From Balneolaceae bacterium (GTDB lineage: Bacteria > Bacteroidota > Rhodothermia > Balneolales > Balneolaceae): a stretch of DNA of 10,888 nt. The stretch spans positions 1-10,888 of the forward strand of contig JAASTO010000077.1 in assembly GCA_021767245.1 (NCBI GenBank). Direction: 5' to 3'. This document shows, piece after piece, positions 1-7,450 of the stretch. A model generated the notes under the pieces. The model ran no database searches. It was not told where the DNA came from and saw nothing but the letters and a program-made list of their open reading frames with translations. How positions within the stretch are numbered: the stretch's first letter is position 1; each line of letters starts with the position of its first letter. The position numbers were made by a program, and so were the translations under genes.

Positions 1-524
1 AGTAACAGAACGATCTCAAAATTTGTCGGCCCATCCGAATCACTACGTACATTCAAATTGAGTATGGAAAGCGCAATGGGCAACATCATGATAGCCGTTG
101 CTGTATTGCTTACCCATAAGCTCAAAAAGGCAGATGCTATGATGAATCCGATGATTATTGAAGATGGCTTAACCCCAACCGTGTTTATGATGGAAAGTGC
201 GATCCGGCTGTGTAAATTCCATCGCTCCATAGCCACCGCAATGATGAACCCTCCCATAAACAGGAATATAAGTGGATTTGCGTAGGGAGATGTGGCATCG
301 GAAATTGAAACAATATCAAATACCGGGAATAATACGATCGGTATTAACGCCGTAGCTGAAATGGGAATAGCTTCGCTTATCCACCAGCACCCCATTAACA
401 GGGTAATACCGGCTGTTCTCCAGGCTGCATCAGTAAGCCCTTCCGGAGCAGGAAATATAAATGGGATCAAGAATGCGACTATACCAATAAAAAAACCGAG
501 GAACTTTCCTGTTTGTTTCATCAT
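1..524 (-). CDS. DASS/SLC13 family Na+/anion symporter, N-terminal part (runs off left edge)
   Basis: This is the first 174 residues of an inner-membrane symporter of the divalent anion:Na+ symporter family, which imports dicarboxylates, sulfate or phosphate with sodium. The frame is open from a double ATG (MMKQ; codons at 524 and 521) to the window edge, so the C-terminal two thirds are missing. Visible family features are a first membrane helix at about residues 8-25, the early signature WWISEAIPISATAL (47-60) leading into a helix ending LFP, a second hydrophobic stretch near 85-98 (PLIFLFMGGF), and the first SNT motif, SNTATAIMMLP (139-149), part of the sodium and substrate site. The substrate cannot be told from this fragment. 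An A/G-rich stretch (AAAAAAGGG) about 13 bases upstream may serve as a weak ribosome site. The gene is divergent from the SSS symporter operon, with 80 bp between them. Confidence 0.88.
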   Translation of the reverse strand, partial: MMKQTGKFLGFFIGIVAFLIPFIFPAPEGLTDAAWRTAGITLLMGCWWISEAIPISATALIPIVLFPVFDIVSISDATSPYANPLIFLFMGGFIIAVAMERWNLHSRIALSIINTVGVKPSSIIIGFIIASAFLSLWVSNTATAIMMLPIALSILNLNVRSDSDGPTNFEIVLL

Positions 525-604
525 TTTGACGGTCAGCCCTTTTTTGATTTGGGTTAATATTAGTGAATACTTTCAATAATAGATCACAATAACTATTATC
601 TGGT

Positions 605-733
605 ATGGAAGAAAAAAATACTGACCAAAAATTTGATACCGAATGGCGTACCGACTACACCGTAGTTGCCATACTTGGTGTTGTTTACATACTTCTTTTC
701 TTTTGGTTCACCTCAACGTTCAATTTGCCCTAA
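605..733 (+). CDS. 42-residue single-pass membrane protein, coupled to the downstream symporter
   Basis: This short frame begins at ATG 605, with an in-frame TAA at 590-592 and no alternative start between them. It encodes a charged N-terminus (MEEKNTDQKFDTEWRTDY) followed by one strongly hydrophobic helix at about residues 18-35 (TVVAILGVVYILLFWF) and a short tail. Its stop TAA (731-733) is directly followed by the ATG of the SSS symporter at 734, which suggests translational coupling and a joint product. I do not recognise a named family. Some SSS symporters are encoded next to small membrane partners (DUF485 with ActP, YhdT with PanF, DUF4212 proteins), but those are longer and have two or more helices, so a similar role is inference. 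A weak promoter-like pair, TTG at 544-546 and TACTTTCA at 568-575, precedes it. Confidence 0.7.
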   Translation: MEEKNTDQKFDTEWRTDYTVVAILGVVYILLFFWFTSTFNLP

Positions 734-2464
734 ATGAGCTGGATCGATTGGTTAGTACTTATTGCCTTTCTGGGATATACCATCTGGGATGGAACCCGTC
801 GAGGAAAAGATGCCTCTACTATTGAGGGATACCTGCTTGCAAACAGGTCCATGCCCTGGTGGGCAGCCGGACTCTCCGTCATGGCTACACAAGCCTCAGC
901 CATCACATTTATCGGAACCACCGGTATCGCCTATGTAGAGGACATGCGGTTTGTCCAAACCTATCTTGCCATTCCCTTTGCCATGATCTTCATTTGTATG
1001 TTTCTGGTGCCGTTTTTCAGTAAGATGCAGAATTTCACGGCCTACGAAGTCCTCGAAGAACGATTTGGTTTGAAAACCCGGCTTACCACTTCCGGATTAT
1101 TTCTGATCTCGCGGGGTTTGGCTCTAGGAGTTGTGATCGCTGCCCCATCTTATGTTCTATCGTTATTACTCGGACTTCCACTAAATGTCACTATCCTGAT
1201 CATAGGCATCATTGCAACCTTATATACAACAGTTGGCGGTATAGCAGGGGTAATTAATACCGATGTCAAACAAATGATCGTGATGATGTTTGGCTTGGTT
1301 TTTTGCTTCGGATTGATCTGGCATCACTTACCAGAGGAAGTGGGTTTTGACGGGGCTCTGTATTTAGCCGGTTCCCTTGATAAACTGACCGCACTGGACC
1401 TTAACTTTGACCTCACTGAAAAATACAACGTATGGAGTGGGGTGATAGCCTCCTTCTTTTTGATGGCCTCATATTTTGGAACCGATCAAACACAAGTTCA
1501 GCGTTACCTCACCACAGATTCAGTTAAAAACGCTCGAAAATCATTATTACTTACGGCCTATGCTAAAGTCCCTATGCAGTTTTTCATTCTGCTGCTTGGG
1601 GTGATGCTGTATGTTTTCTTCATCTTCAATTCCGCACCCGCTTCATTCCGAAGTACCGAACCGGTTGCCCAAACCGAACAGCAACAACTAGCCGAGCAAA
1701 AGATCCTCAAGGATTATCAGGTCGCCCACCTTGCAAGAAAAGAAGCGGCCTTTGAGGCTGTTGAAAATCGTAATGAAAGCACTAAACAACTATTTGTAGA
1801 GACCGATGCGCAGCTAAATGAGGCACGAAATGCGGAACTCTCACTGCAGGCCGAGATCAGTCAGGCCGACGTTAACGACACCAATTACATCTTCCCGTAC
1901 TTCATACTCAATTTTGTACCCATTGGTATTGTCGGACTTATAATAGCCGGAATCTTTGCAGCGGCTCTGAGCTCTATCGATAGTGAGCTCAATGCCCTCA
2001 CTACCGTTTCCATTGTGGACTGGTATCAGCGATTGAAAGGAGACCTTCATACGGAGGCCCATTATGTGAAATCATCCCGTGGTGTTACTTTTTTTTGGGG
2101 AGCCTTAGCCACTGTCTCCGCCCTTTTAATGGGAGAAACACGATCTATCATTGAATTGGTGAATCAGATCGGCAGCTACTTTTATGGATCTATCTTAGGT
2201 GTTTTCATCCTCCTACTTTGGGTGAAACGAGCCACCGGAACGGGTGCATTGATTGGATTGATCTCCGGTATGTTTTCCGTGTTCCTTTTCGACCGACTTT
2301 TCTACAATGCCGCGGCCGGTGAATATGCCTTTATCCTTCCCTGGAGTTTAATGCCTGAAGGTTACGATAAAGCCATTGAGTTTCTATGGTTAAATCCGGT
2401 GGGTACCTTTGTTGTGGTAAGTGTTGGAGTGCTTGTTAGCCTGGTTTTACCCTCGAAGAAATAG
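734..2464 (+). CDS. SSS (SLC5-type) sodium:solute symporter with a coiled-coil-like insert
   Basis: This 576-residue inner-membrane protein of the sodium:solute symporter family uses the LeuT-like fold to import a small organic solute with sodium. Family hallmarks are the first core helix with GLSVMATQASAITFIGTTG (46-64), the segment GTDQTQVQRYLTT (249-261), and the Na2-site helix AALSSIDSELNALTTVSIVDWYQR at about 410-433, where adjacent serines 413/414 correspond to the sodium ligands in vSGLT. Roughly a dozen or more membrane helices are visible. Between the helix ending near residue 299 and the next one starting near 385 lies a hydrophilic stretch of about 80 residues rich in Glu, Gln, Ala and Lys, probably helical or coiled-coil; this loop is usually much shorter. 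ATG 734 is chosen because it abuts the upstream small gene's stop. The substrate is not predictable from sequence alone (sugars, inositol, sialic acid and others are possible). Confidence 0.92.
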   Translation: MSWIDWLVLIAFLGYTIWDGTRRGKDASTIEGYLLANRSMPWWAAGLSVMATQASAITFIGTTGIAYVEDMRFVQTYLAIPFAMIFICMFLVPFFSKMQNFTAYEVLEERFGLKTRLTTSGLFLISRGLALGVVIAAPSYVLSLLLGLPLNVTILIIGIIATLYTTVGGIAGVINTDVKQMIVMMFGLVFCFGLIWHHLPEEVGFDGALYLAGSLDKLTALDLNFDLTEKYNVWSGVIASFFLMASYFGTDQTQVQRYLTTDSVKNARKSLLLTAYAKVPMQFFILLLGVMLYVFFIFNSAPASFRSTEPVAQTEQQQLAEQKILKDYQVAHLARKEAAFEAVENRNESTKQLFVETDAQLNEARNAELSLQAEISQADVNDTNYIFPYFILNFVPIGIVGLIIAGIFAAALSSIDSELNALTTVSIVDWYQRLKGDLHTEAHYVKSSRGVTFFWGALATVSALLMGETRSIIELVNQIGSYFYGSILGVFILLLWVKRATGTGALIGLISGMFSVFLFDRLFYNAAAGEYAFILPWSLMPEGYDKAIEFLWLNPVGTFVVVSVGVLVSLVLPSKK

Positions 2465-2518
2465 CTTTACAAAACTTCTTCAAGCAAACACTAAACTGAT
2501 TCACAATAAATTATGAAT

Positions 2519-2547
2519 TTGTTTAGTTAATATTTACACTACATTCG
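2519..2547 (+). promoter_or_regulatory. Candidate promoter of the toxin-antitoxin module
   Basis: TTG at 2519-2521 is followed after 18 bases by TACATTCG at 2540-2547, one base away from the Bacteroidota TAnnTTTG element. A second, exact TAnnTTTG match (TAAATTTG, 2555-2562) lies in the next repeat unit, but it has no TTG at the usual distance and would give an almost leaderless message. Both elements lie inside the operator-like repeats, as expected if repressor binding blocks transcription. This is pattern matching only. Confidence 0.35.
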
Positions 2548-2565
2548 TGTACACTAAATTTGTGT
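2536..2565 (+). repeat. Two abutting 15-bp operator-like palindromic repeats upstream of the antitoxin
   Basis: ACACTACATTCGTGT (2536-2550) is followed without a gap by ACACTAAATTTGTGT (2551-2565). The copies agree at 13 of 15 positions, and each has the form ACAC-N7-GTGT. Their junction creates the perfect palindrome GTGTACAC (2547-2554). The pair ends 4 bases before the antitoxin ATG at 2570. Ribbon-helix-helix antitoxins typically repress their own operon by cooperative binding to tandem or palindromic sites, so this is probably the autoregulatory operator. Confidence 0.6.
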
Positions 2566-2569
2566 GATT

Positions 2570-2788
2570 ATGAAAAATATTACCTTCAGTGCAGACGAAA
2601 GACTCATCGAAAAAGCCAGACTCAAAGCTGCAAAAGAGAAAACTACACTTAATAAACGTTTTAGAGAGTGGTTAGCCGGATATGCAAAACAAAATGATGC
2701 TGGCAATACCTACAATAAACTAATGGAAGAACTTAGTCACGTCAATTCAGGTGGAAAATTTTCACGGGATGAAATGAATGAGCGATAA
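2570..2788 (+). CDS. VapB-like ribbon-helix-helix antitoxin
   Basis: This small protein of 72 residues (74 if GTG 2564 is used) begins MKNITFSADERLIEKARLKA and continues into TTLNKRFREWLAGYA. A short beta strand followed by two helices is the usual N-terminal ribbon-helix-helix DNA-binding pattern of VapB/CopG-type antitoxins. The C-terminal part (NKLMEELSHVNSGGKF) would be the flexible toxin-binding tail. ATG 2570 is preferred because GTG 2564 lies within the second operator-like repeat. The gene overlaps the PIN-domain toxin by 11 bases, the common antitoxin-toxin arrangement. It likely neutralises that toxin and represses the operon through the repeats just upstream. The stretch is visibly richer in A and T than the flanking symporter and desaturase genes, consistent with horizontal acquisition. 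Family-level assignment is fairly secure; the specific subfamily is not. Confidence 0.75.
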   Translation: MKNITFSADERLIEKARLKAAKEKTTLNKRFREWLAGYAKQNDAGNTYNKLMEELSHVNSGGKFSRDEMNER

Positions 2789-3207
2789 AGCTTTCTTAGA
2801 TACCAACATTTTCGTCTACTCATTTGACCGCTCCGACATGAACAAACAAAGAGTAGCGACTGATTTGATCAAACTTCATTTGCAAAATGGAACCGGGGTC
2901 ATAAGTTATCAGGTCGTGCAGGAGTTTATAAATGTAGCCTGCGGAAAATTTAAAGAACCAATGAGCTTTCAGGAATTAGAAAGTTACATTGACAATGTAT
3001 TTTCACACTTATGGCAGGTTTACTCAAGCAAAGATCTCATTTATTCTGCCCTGGGAATCAAAAAAAAAATTCAAGTTTTCGTTCTATGATTCACTGATAA
3101 TTGCAGCATCTTTAGAAGCAGGCTGCAAGACACTTTACTCTGAAGATCTTCAGCATAAACAAAATATTTATTCAGTACAGATAATAAATCCTTTTCAGGA
3201 TGAATGA
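2778..3207 (+). pseudogene. VapC-like PIN-domain ribonuclease toxin, frameshifted at an A10 run
   Basis: The first frame (2778-3089, 103 residues) starts MSDKAFLDTNIFVYSFD, a typical PIN-domain opening with Asp8, and carries the second acidic residue Glu49 in YQVVQEF. It goes out of frame at ten consecutive A (3060-3069) and stops at 3087-3089. The rest of the domain continues in the +1 frame up to 3207: FYDSLIIAASLEAGCKTLYSEDLQ, supplying the third and fourth acidic positions. With nine A the gene would read through as a 142-residue protein, a normal VapC length. VapC toxins are Mg2+-dependent RNases that cleave tRNA or rRNA. As written, the product lacks half of its active site and should be inactive, unless polymerase slippage on the A run or a +1 frameshift restores the frame. 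A homopolymer sequencing error is a real alternative. Confidence 0.78.
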
Positions 3208-3242
3208 ACTGTTAGGAATACAATGTAATAAGTCAACACCCG

Positions 3243-4115
3243 TTATTTTCTACCCTTCGTGATCTTTATCTGTGAACTCTCACCAAATTTAGCATCAGTT
3301 GGCGGGCGATAGGGCTGAAACGGGATCTTAAGAAGATTCCCGAGATTATCATTTTCTTCAGGATCCATATGGGTGTCAATACCATACTTCAATTCTTTGA
3401 TGTCGTTCACTTCGGCAAAGGTCCCGAACATTCGGTCCCAGATCGCAAAGATGTTACCGTAATTGGTATCGGTTAGCGGCTGTGTGTAGTGATGATGAAC
3501 CTTATGCATCAGCGGTGTTATAAAAACCCAGGAAATGGCCCGATCGATCTTTTTTGGCATATTGATGTTGGCATGAGTGAGGTGAGCAAACAAAGCAGAT
3601 ATACTTTGATACAGAAAAATGATCCAAATCGGTGCCCCAACAAAAATGACCCCAATGATCGTAAATACCATCCTGAACACAGCTTCACCCGGATGATGGC
3701 GTAATCCGGTGGTTACATCTACAGTGGTATCGCTGTGATGAACCAGATGAAACTTCCACATGAATCTCACTTTATGCTCGATCCAATGTATCAGGTATGC
3801 CCCAAAAAAGTCTAGCAACATCACCCCAACCACGGCCTGTGCCCATACCGGCATATCGATCCATTGCAGCACTCCGAATTCATTGGCTGTCACATATTCG
3901 GATGACCATACCAGGATGCCTGCAAAACCCAATCCTATCACCACAAAAAAGGCATTCAGGATCAAATTCAAAGCTGCATGCCTGACTTTTTTATACCCAA
4001 ATTCAAATAAAGGAAACACCCCTTCAATCACCCAGAACAAGAAAATTCCGCCTACCAGAATTCCGGCTCTGAAGGTAGTGGGTACATTTTCAAAAAATTC
4101 GATGAGTCCTTCCAT
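3243..4115 (-). CDS. Sterol desaturase / fatty acid hydroxylase family membrane protein
   Basis: This 290-residue integral membrane di-iron oxygenase-type protein carries the expected histidine clusters: HWIEH (110-114), HLVHH (123-127), RHH (139-141), HLTH (178-181) and HKVHHH (204-209). It ends in the family-typical NYGNIFAIWDRMFGTF (218-233). Hydrophobic helices lie at about 18-38, 48-70, 92-110 and 148-175. Members use molecular oxygen to hydroxylate or desaturate sterols, carotenoids, sphingolipids or fatty acids; the bacterial substrate cannot be read from the sequence. The start ATG at 4115 gives a normal family length. The gene is convergent with the toxin-antitoxin module (35 bp apart) and lies 105 bp downstream of the propeller gene, probably with its own promoter. 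All iron-ligand histidine motifs seem intact. Confidence 0.9.
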   Translation of the reverse strand: MEGLIEFFENVPTTFRAGILVGGIFLFWVIEGVFPLFEFGYKKVRHAALNLILNAFFVVIGLGFAGILVWSSEYVTANEFGVLQWIDMPVWAQAVVGVMLLDFFGAYLIHWIEHKVRFMWKFHLVHHSDTTVDVTTGLRHHPGEAVFRMVFTIIGVIFVGAPIWIIFLYQSISALFAHLTHANINMPKKIDRAISWVFITPLMHKVHHHYTQPLTDTNYGNIFAIWDRMFGTFAEVNDIKELKYGIDTHMDPEENDNLGNLLKIPFQPYRPPTDAKFGESSQIKITKGRK

Positions 4116-4142
4116 GGGGCTTTTTGCTTAACGTGACGTCTA

Positions 4143-4172
4143 TAAATTTAAGATCATACTGAAATAAAGCAA
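4143..4172 (-). promoter_or_regulatory. Candidate promoter of the sterol desaturase-like gene
   Basis: Read on the minus strand, TTG (4172-4170) is followed after 19 bases by TAAATTTA (4150-4143), one base from the Bacteroidota consensus TAnnTTTG. A start point a few bases downstream would give a leader of about 25 bases to ATG 4115. The TTG lies in the stem of the putative upstream terminator, so the two elements overlap. Low confidence. Confidence 0.3.
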
Positions 4173-4201
4173 CCGGTCATTCATGCAGAATAACAGGTTG
4201 C
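4161..4201 (-). terminator. Possible weak terminator after the BNR/VPS10-like gene
   Basis: On the minus strand, just after the TGA of the propeller gene, GCAACC (4201-4196) can pair with GGTTGC (4174-4169). Two further pairs can form after one mismatch, and a T-rich TTTATTTC follows. The loop is long and the T tract is broken, so this would be a weak terminator at best. Confidence 0.3.
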
Positions 4202-4220
4202 CTCACATTACTGATCAATT

Positions 4221-7200
4221 TCAGTTTTTCGTTACCGGATCGATCTTTTTAAACGGGCTCAGATTCGATCTTTCCACCGCTCGCTGATATTCCGGCCAGT
4301 CTTGAGTGATGAACCCATTGATAGCCTCAACGGCTTCATTTACAGCCTCTTCTGCTTGTTGAAGCAAATTTTGCTCCCTTGCGCCGGGACCATCATAATC
4401 ACTTCCAAGATATCGGTTAACAGCATATAAGTGCGTCAAAACAGTAGGATCTGCATTTCGGACGATGCCTTGTTTATCATTTTCTTCACCGAAGATCATT
4501 TCAAACAGCTGATCCAGTTGCTCCTGAACTCTTTCCCGAGCCTCATGGTATTCTTTGAGTTCTTCCTCAGAGCGTTCATCGGCTGCAGCAAGCTCGTTGT
4601 TAACCTCAACGATCTCTTGGGCCTGAGCAAGTTTTTGAACAGCTTCGGCTAAGTAACTTGTCAGTGACTCAACTTCTTTCTCGAGTTCTGCGGTTCTTCT
4701 GAGGGCCGACATTGGCATCTCAATTCTTGGGTCGGTGTGAACCGTTACCGTTGTCGAATCGGAATGATCTCCGATCGTGAATTTCACTTTGTATGTGCCC
4801 GGCAACACATCTCGGCCACCGGGTTCATTACCGCCTGAACGTTGCAGATTTCGGCTTGGTCTTTGTACTCCGGCATGATCTAATCCCCAGGTAGTACGGT
4901 TCAAACCATTGTACTCGGGCGTTCTTTCCAGAGTTCTGATCTTGTTATCGGAAGCATTAAATATCTCGATCTTCACTTTTAACTCCTCATCTTTCTCTGT
5001 ATCAGAATCGGACTCAAAAGCATCTTTATTGACCGAATAACTCAAAAGAGCACCTGAGGGCCGGTTATCTCCGGCAAACATGGCGTCTGCGGCAAAGCGC
5101 ACTCCCCGGGCTTGTCTCCATTCTGCCAGATAAGCATCAGGGGTGGGGAATGCCTTGATCGGTTTTTCAAGTTCATCAGCTCCATTTGCAGCCAGTTCTC
5201 TTAGCGGACGAATATCATCGATCACCCAGAACGAGCGGCCAAAGGTTCCTATTACCAGATCGTGTTCTCGTGGATGGATCATCATATCGTAGGTCGAAAC
5301 CGTTGGGTAATTATCTCCCCATCTGGTCCAGTTTTCAGCACCATCCACCGTCACATAGAGGCCAAATTCGGTTCCCAAAAACATGAGATTCGGTTCAACC
5401 GGATCCTGAACAAAGGAAAGTGAATATCCGTCAACCTGATCAGTACTGACGATATTACTCCAGCTTCTTCCATAATTTGTAGTATGCAACAGATACGGGG
5501 TCCAGTTATCTCTTCTGTAATCGTTGATCACGGCAAAAGCTTCTCCTTCGTTATGAACTGAAGCCTTGATCTGTGCTACCCAGCTGCCTTCCGGAATTCC
5601 CTTCAGATTGCCTCTGAGGTTTGTCCAGGTTTTACCATCATCTCTGGTGATCTGAATATTTCCATCATCTGTGCCTGCCCAGATCACATCATTTTCGAGC
5701 GGACTCGGTTCAATGACCGTAATTGTTGTGTAATTTTCTGCACCGGTGGCGTCAAGGGTTAATCCACCACTTAAATGTTGTTTTTGCTTGGTCGTATCGT
5801 TCGTGGTCAAATCGGGTGAAATGATCTCCCATGTTTCTCCACGGTCCTTGCTACGGTGCACAAACTGACTTCCGAAGTAGATCGTCTTTTCATCAAATGG
5901 ATCAATGTTAATAGCCGAGTTCCAGTTGAACCTCAGCTCTTCTCCTTCCGGGTGATGTGGCTTCACAAACCGACTGCTTCCGGTCTCAGTATCCACACGC
6001 CCTACGTTACCCTGCTGAGACATCGCATACACATAACGTCCGGAGCTTTGATCGATGGCCACATCAAATCCATCCCCAAAAAAGAGCTCTTCCCAATATG
6101 AATTTCGAATATCCCCGGATCTCCAAACGTAAGCCGGTCCCTGCCAGGTACCGTTATCCTGCATACCTCCGTAAATATTGTAAGGATAATCCATATCCAC
6201 ATTCACGTGGTAGAATTGCCCAACCGGAATATTATCTACAAAACGCCAGGTCTCACCTCGATCATACGTAATATTCAACCCGCCGTCGTTTCCATCGATC
6301 ATGTGTTTTGGATTATCCGGGTTGATCCAGAAGGCATGGTGATCGGGATGGATCCAGTTGTAATAAGGATACATGCTTTCGAATGTTTTCCCGCCGTCCT
6401 CACTGACCGACAGGTAACTGTATAAACTATACACCCGGTTCTCATTTTGTGGATCTACATAGATCTCAGCATAATAGAACGGGCGATTACCGATTTCACC
6501 ATCATTTTTCACTTTTTCCCGAAGGTTCCAGGTATACCCGCCATCCTCACTGCGGTACATCGCATTTTCCTTTGATTCAATAAGTGCATACACGATATCA
6601 GGTTCACTTGGAGCAAAAGCCAGTCCCATCCGACCCAGCTCTCCTTCCGGCAGTCCATCATCCGGGCCAAGTTCTTTCCAGTTCTCACCTCCATCAACGG
6701 TCATGTATAAACCGGATCCTTCGCCACCGGATTCAAAGAACCACGGCCAGCGGCGGTATTCCCACATATTCACCAATAATTTATTTGGATTGCCGGGATC
6801 CATCACCATTTCACCAACACCTGTTCGGTCATTAACGTACAGGATCTTCTCCCACGTTTTTCCGCCATCCGTGGTTTTATAAACACCGCGGTCTTCGCTG
6901 TCTCCCCAGGCTGAACCCTGAGCTCCAACGTACACGGTCTTTGGGTCTTCAGGATGAATTAGAACACGATATATATTTCTGGTTCCCTCAAGACCCATCA
7001 ACTCCCACGATTTCCCCCCATCAATACTTCTATAAATGCCCGCACCACTGCTTTGGCTGTTTCTTGGGTTTCCTTCTCCGGTTCCCATCCAGATAATACT
7101 CGGGTTCTTTTGATAGATATCGATAGCGCCAATAGCCATAGGACCATACTTCTCAAAGATCGGTTGCCAGGTTACACCGGCATTTTCCGATTTCCAGACT

Positions 7201-7418
7201 CCGCCTGAGGCCGCTCCTATATAAATGACATTGGTGTTTGATTGGACCACATCAATAGCTGTGATCCGGCCACTCATTCCGGCAGGCCCGACATTTCTTG
7301 GCTCAATACCTTTCAGGAGTTCCATATTCAGATCCTGAGCCAACAAGTTTTGAGTCGGTATCATCAACAGTACAAACAGTGTGATGATTGATAGAAATTT
7401 GAGGATTTTACGTTTCAT
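4221..7418 (-). CDS. Secreted VPS10/sortilin-type BNR (Asp-box) beta-propeller protein
   Basis: This 1065-residue exported protein has an N-terminal signal peptide (MKRKILKFLSIITLFVLLMI, probable cleavage after LLA at residue 27). About 700 residues of beta-propeller follow, with eleven Asp-box motifs of the S/T-x-D-x-G-x-T/S-W type, near residues 77, 131, 182, 240, 290, 338, 384, 523, 591, 646 and 690 (for example TTDGGKTW, SKDRGETW). About 130 residues without a box lie between the seventh and eighth, suggesting two propellers. Next comes an Ig-like domain resembling FlgD (about 815-893), then a charged helical segment (905-975), probably coiled-coil, and a helical tail. Such proteins are often labelled glycosyl hydrolase or WD40/YVTN/BNR protein, but I see no catalytic residues that justify an enzyme call; a binding or scaffold role is as likely. 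There is no sorting-signal C-terminus and no lipobox. A sigma70-like promoter precedes it. Confidence 0.88.
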   Translation of the reverse strand: MKRKILKFLSIITLFVLLMIPTQNLLAQDLNMELLKGIEPRNVGPAGMSGRITAIDVVQSNTNVIYIGAASGGVWKSENAGVTWQPIFEKYGPMAIGAIDIYQKNPSIIWMGTGEGNPRNSQSSGAGIYRSIDGGKSWELMGLEGTRNIYRVLIHPEDPKTVYVGAQGSAWGDSEDRGVYKTTDGGKTWEKILYVNDRTGVGEMVMDPGNPNKLLVNMWEYRRWPWFFESGGEGSGLYMTVDGGENWKELGPDDGLPEGELGRMGLAFAPSEPDIVYALIESKENAMYRSEDGGYTWNLREKVKNDGEIGNRPFYYAEIYVDPQNENRVYSLYSYLSVSEDGGKTFESMYPYYNWIHPDHHAFWINPDNPKHMIDGNDGGLNITYDRGETWRFVDNIPVGQFYHVNVDMDYPYNIYGGMQDNGTWQGPAYVWRSGDIRNSYWEELFFGDGFDVAIDQSSGRYVYAMSQQGNVGRVDTETGSSRFVKPHHPEGEELRFNWNSAINIDPFDEKTIYFGSQFVHRSKDRGETWEIISPDLTTNDTTKQKQHLSGGLTLDATGAENYTTITVIEPSPLENDVIWAGTDDGNIQITRDDGKTWTNLRGNLKGIPEGSWVAQIKASVHNEGEAFAVINDYRRDNWTPYLLHTTNYGRSWSNIVSTDQVDGYSLSFVQDPVEPNLMFLGTEFGLYVTVDGAENWTRWGDNYPTVSTYDMMIHPREHDLVIGTFGRSFWVIDDIRPLRELAANGADELEKPIKAFPTPDAYLAEWRQARGVRFAADAMFAGDNRPSGALLSYSVNKDAFESDSDTEKDEELKVKIEIFNASDNKIRTLERTPEYNGLNRTTWGLDHAGVQRPSRNLQRSGGNEPGGRDVLPGTYKVKFTIGDHSDSTTVTVHTDPRIEMPMSALRRTAELEKEVESLTSYLAEAVQKLAQAQEIVEVNNELAAADERSEEELKEYHEARERVQEQLDQLFEMIFGEENDKQGIVRNADPTVLTHLYAVNRYLGSDYDGPGAREQNLLQQAEEAVNEAVEAINGFITQDWPEYQRAVERSNLSPFKKIDPVTKN

Positions 7419-7450
7419 AGCGCTTTAGTTGATTTCGGTTTTATGGCGGA

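Noticed and set aside
58..579. Two plus-strand open frames (58-285 and 292-579)
   Set aside because: The minus strand encodes an unmistakable DASS symporter N-terminus over the same bases, ending at the window edge. The plus-strand frames are its mirror.
2503..2522. ATTCA/TGAAT hairpin after the SSS symporter as a terminator
   Set aside because: The stem is only five A/T-rich pairs and there is no run of T after it. It is too weak to call.
3055..3075. Programmed -1 ribosomal frameshift on the A-rich heptamer
   Set aside because: Joining the two toxin halves needs a +1 shift (or loss of one A), not -1, so a classical A-AAA-AAG slippery site would not restore the protein.
3760..4131. A 123-codon open frame on the plus strand
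   Set aside because: It is antisense to the histidine-box desaturase-like gene, whose motifs clearly define the coding strand. The translation is Pro/Thr/Ser-rich and uninformative.
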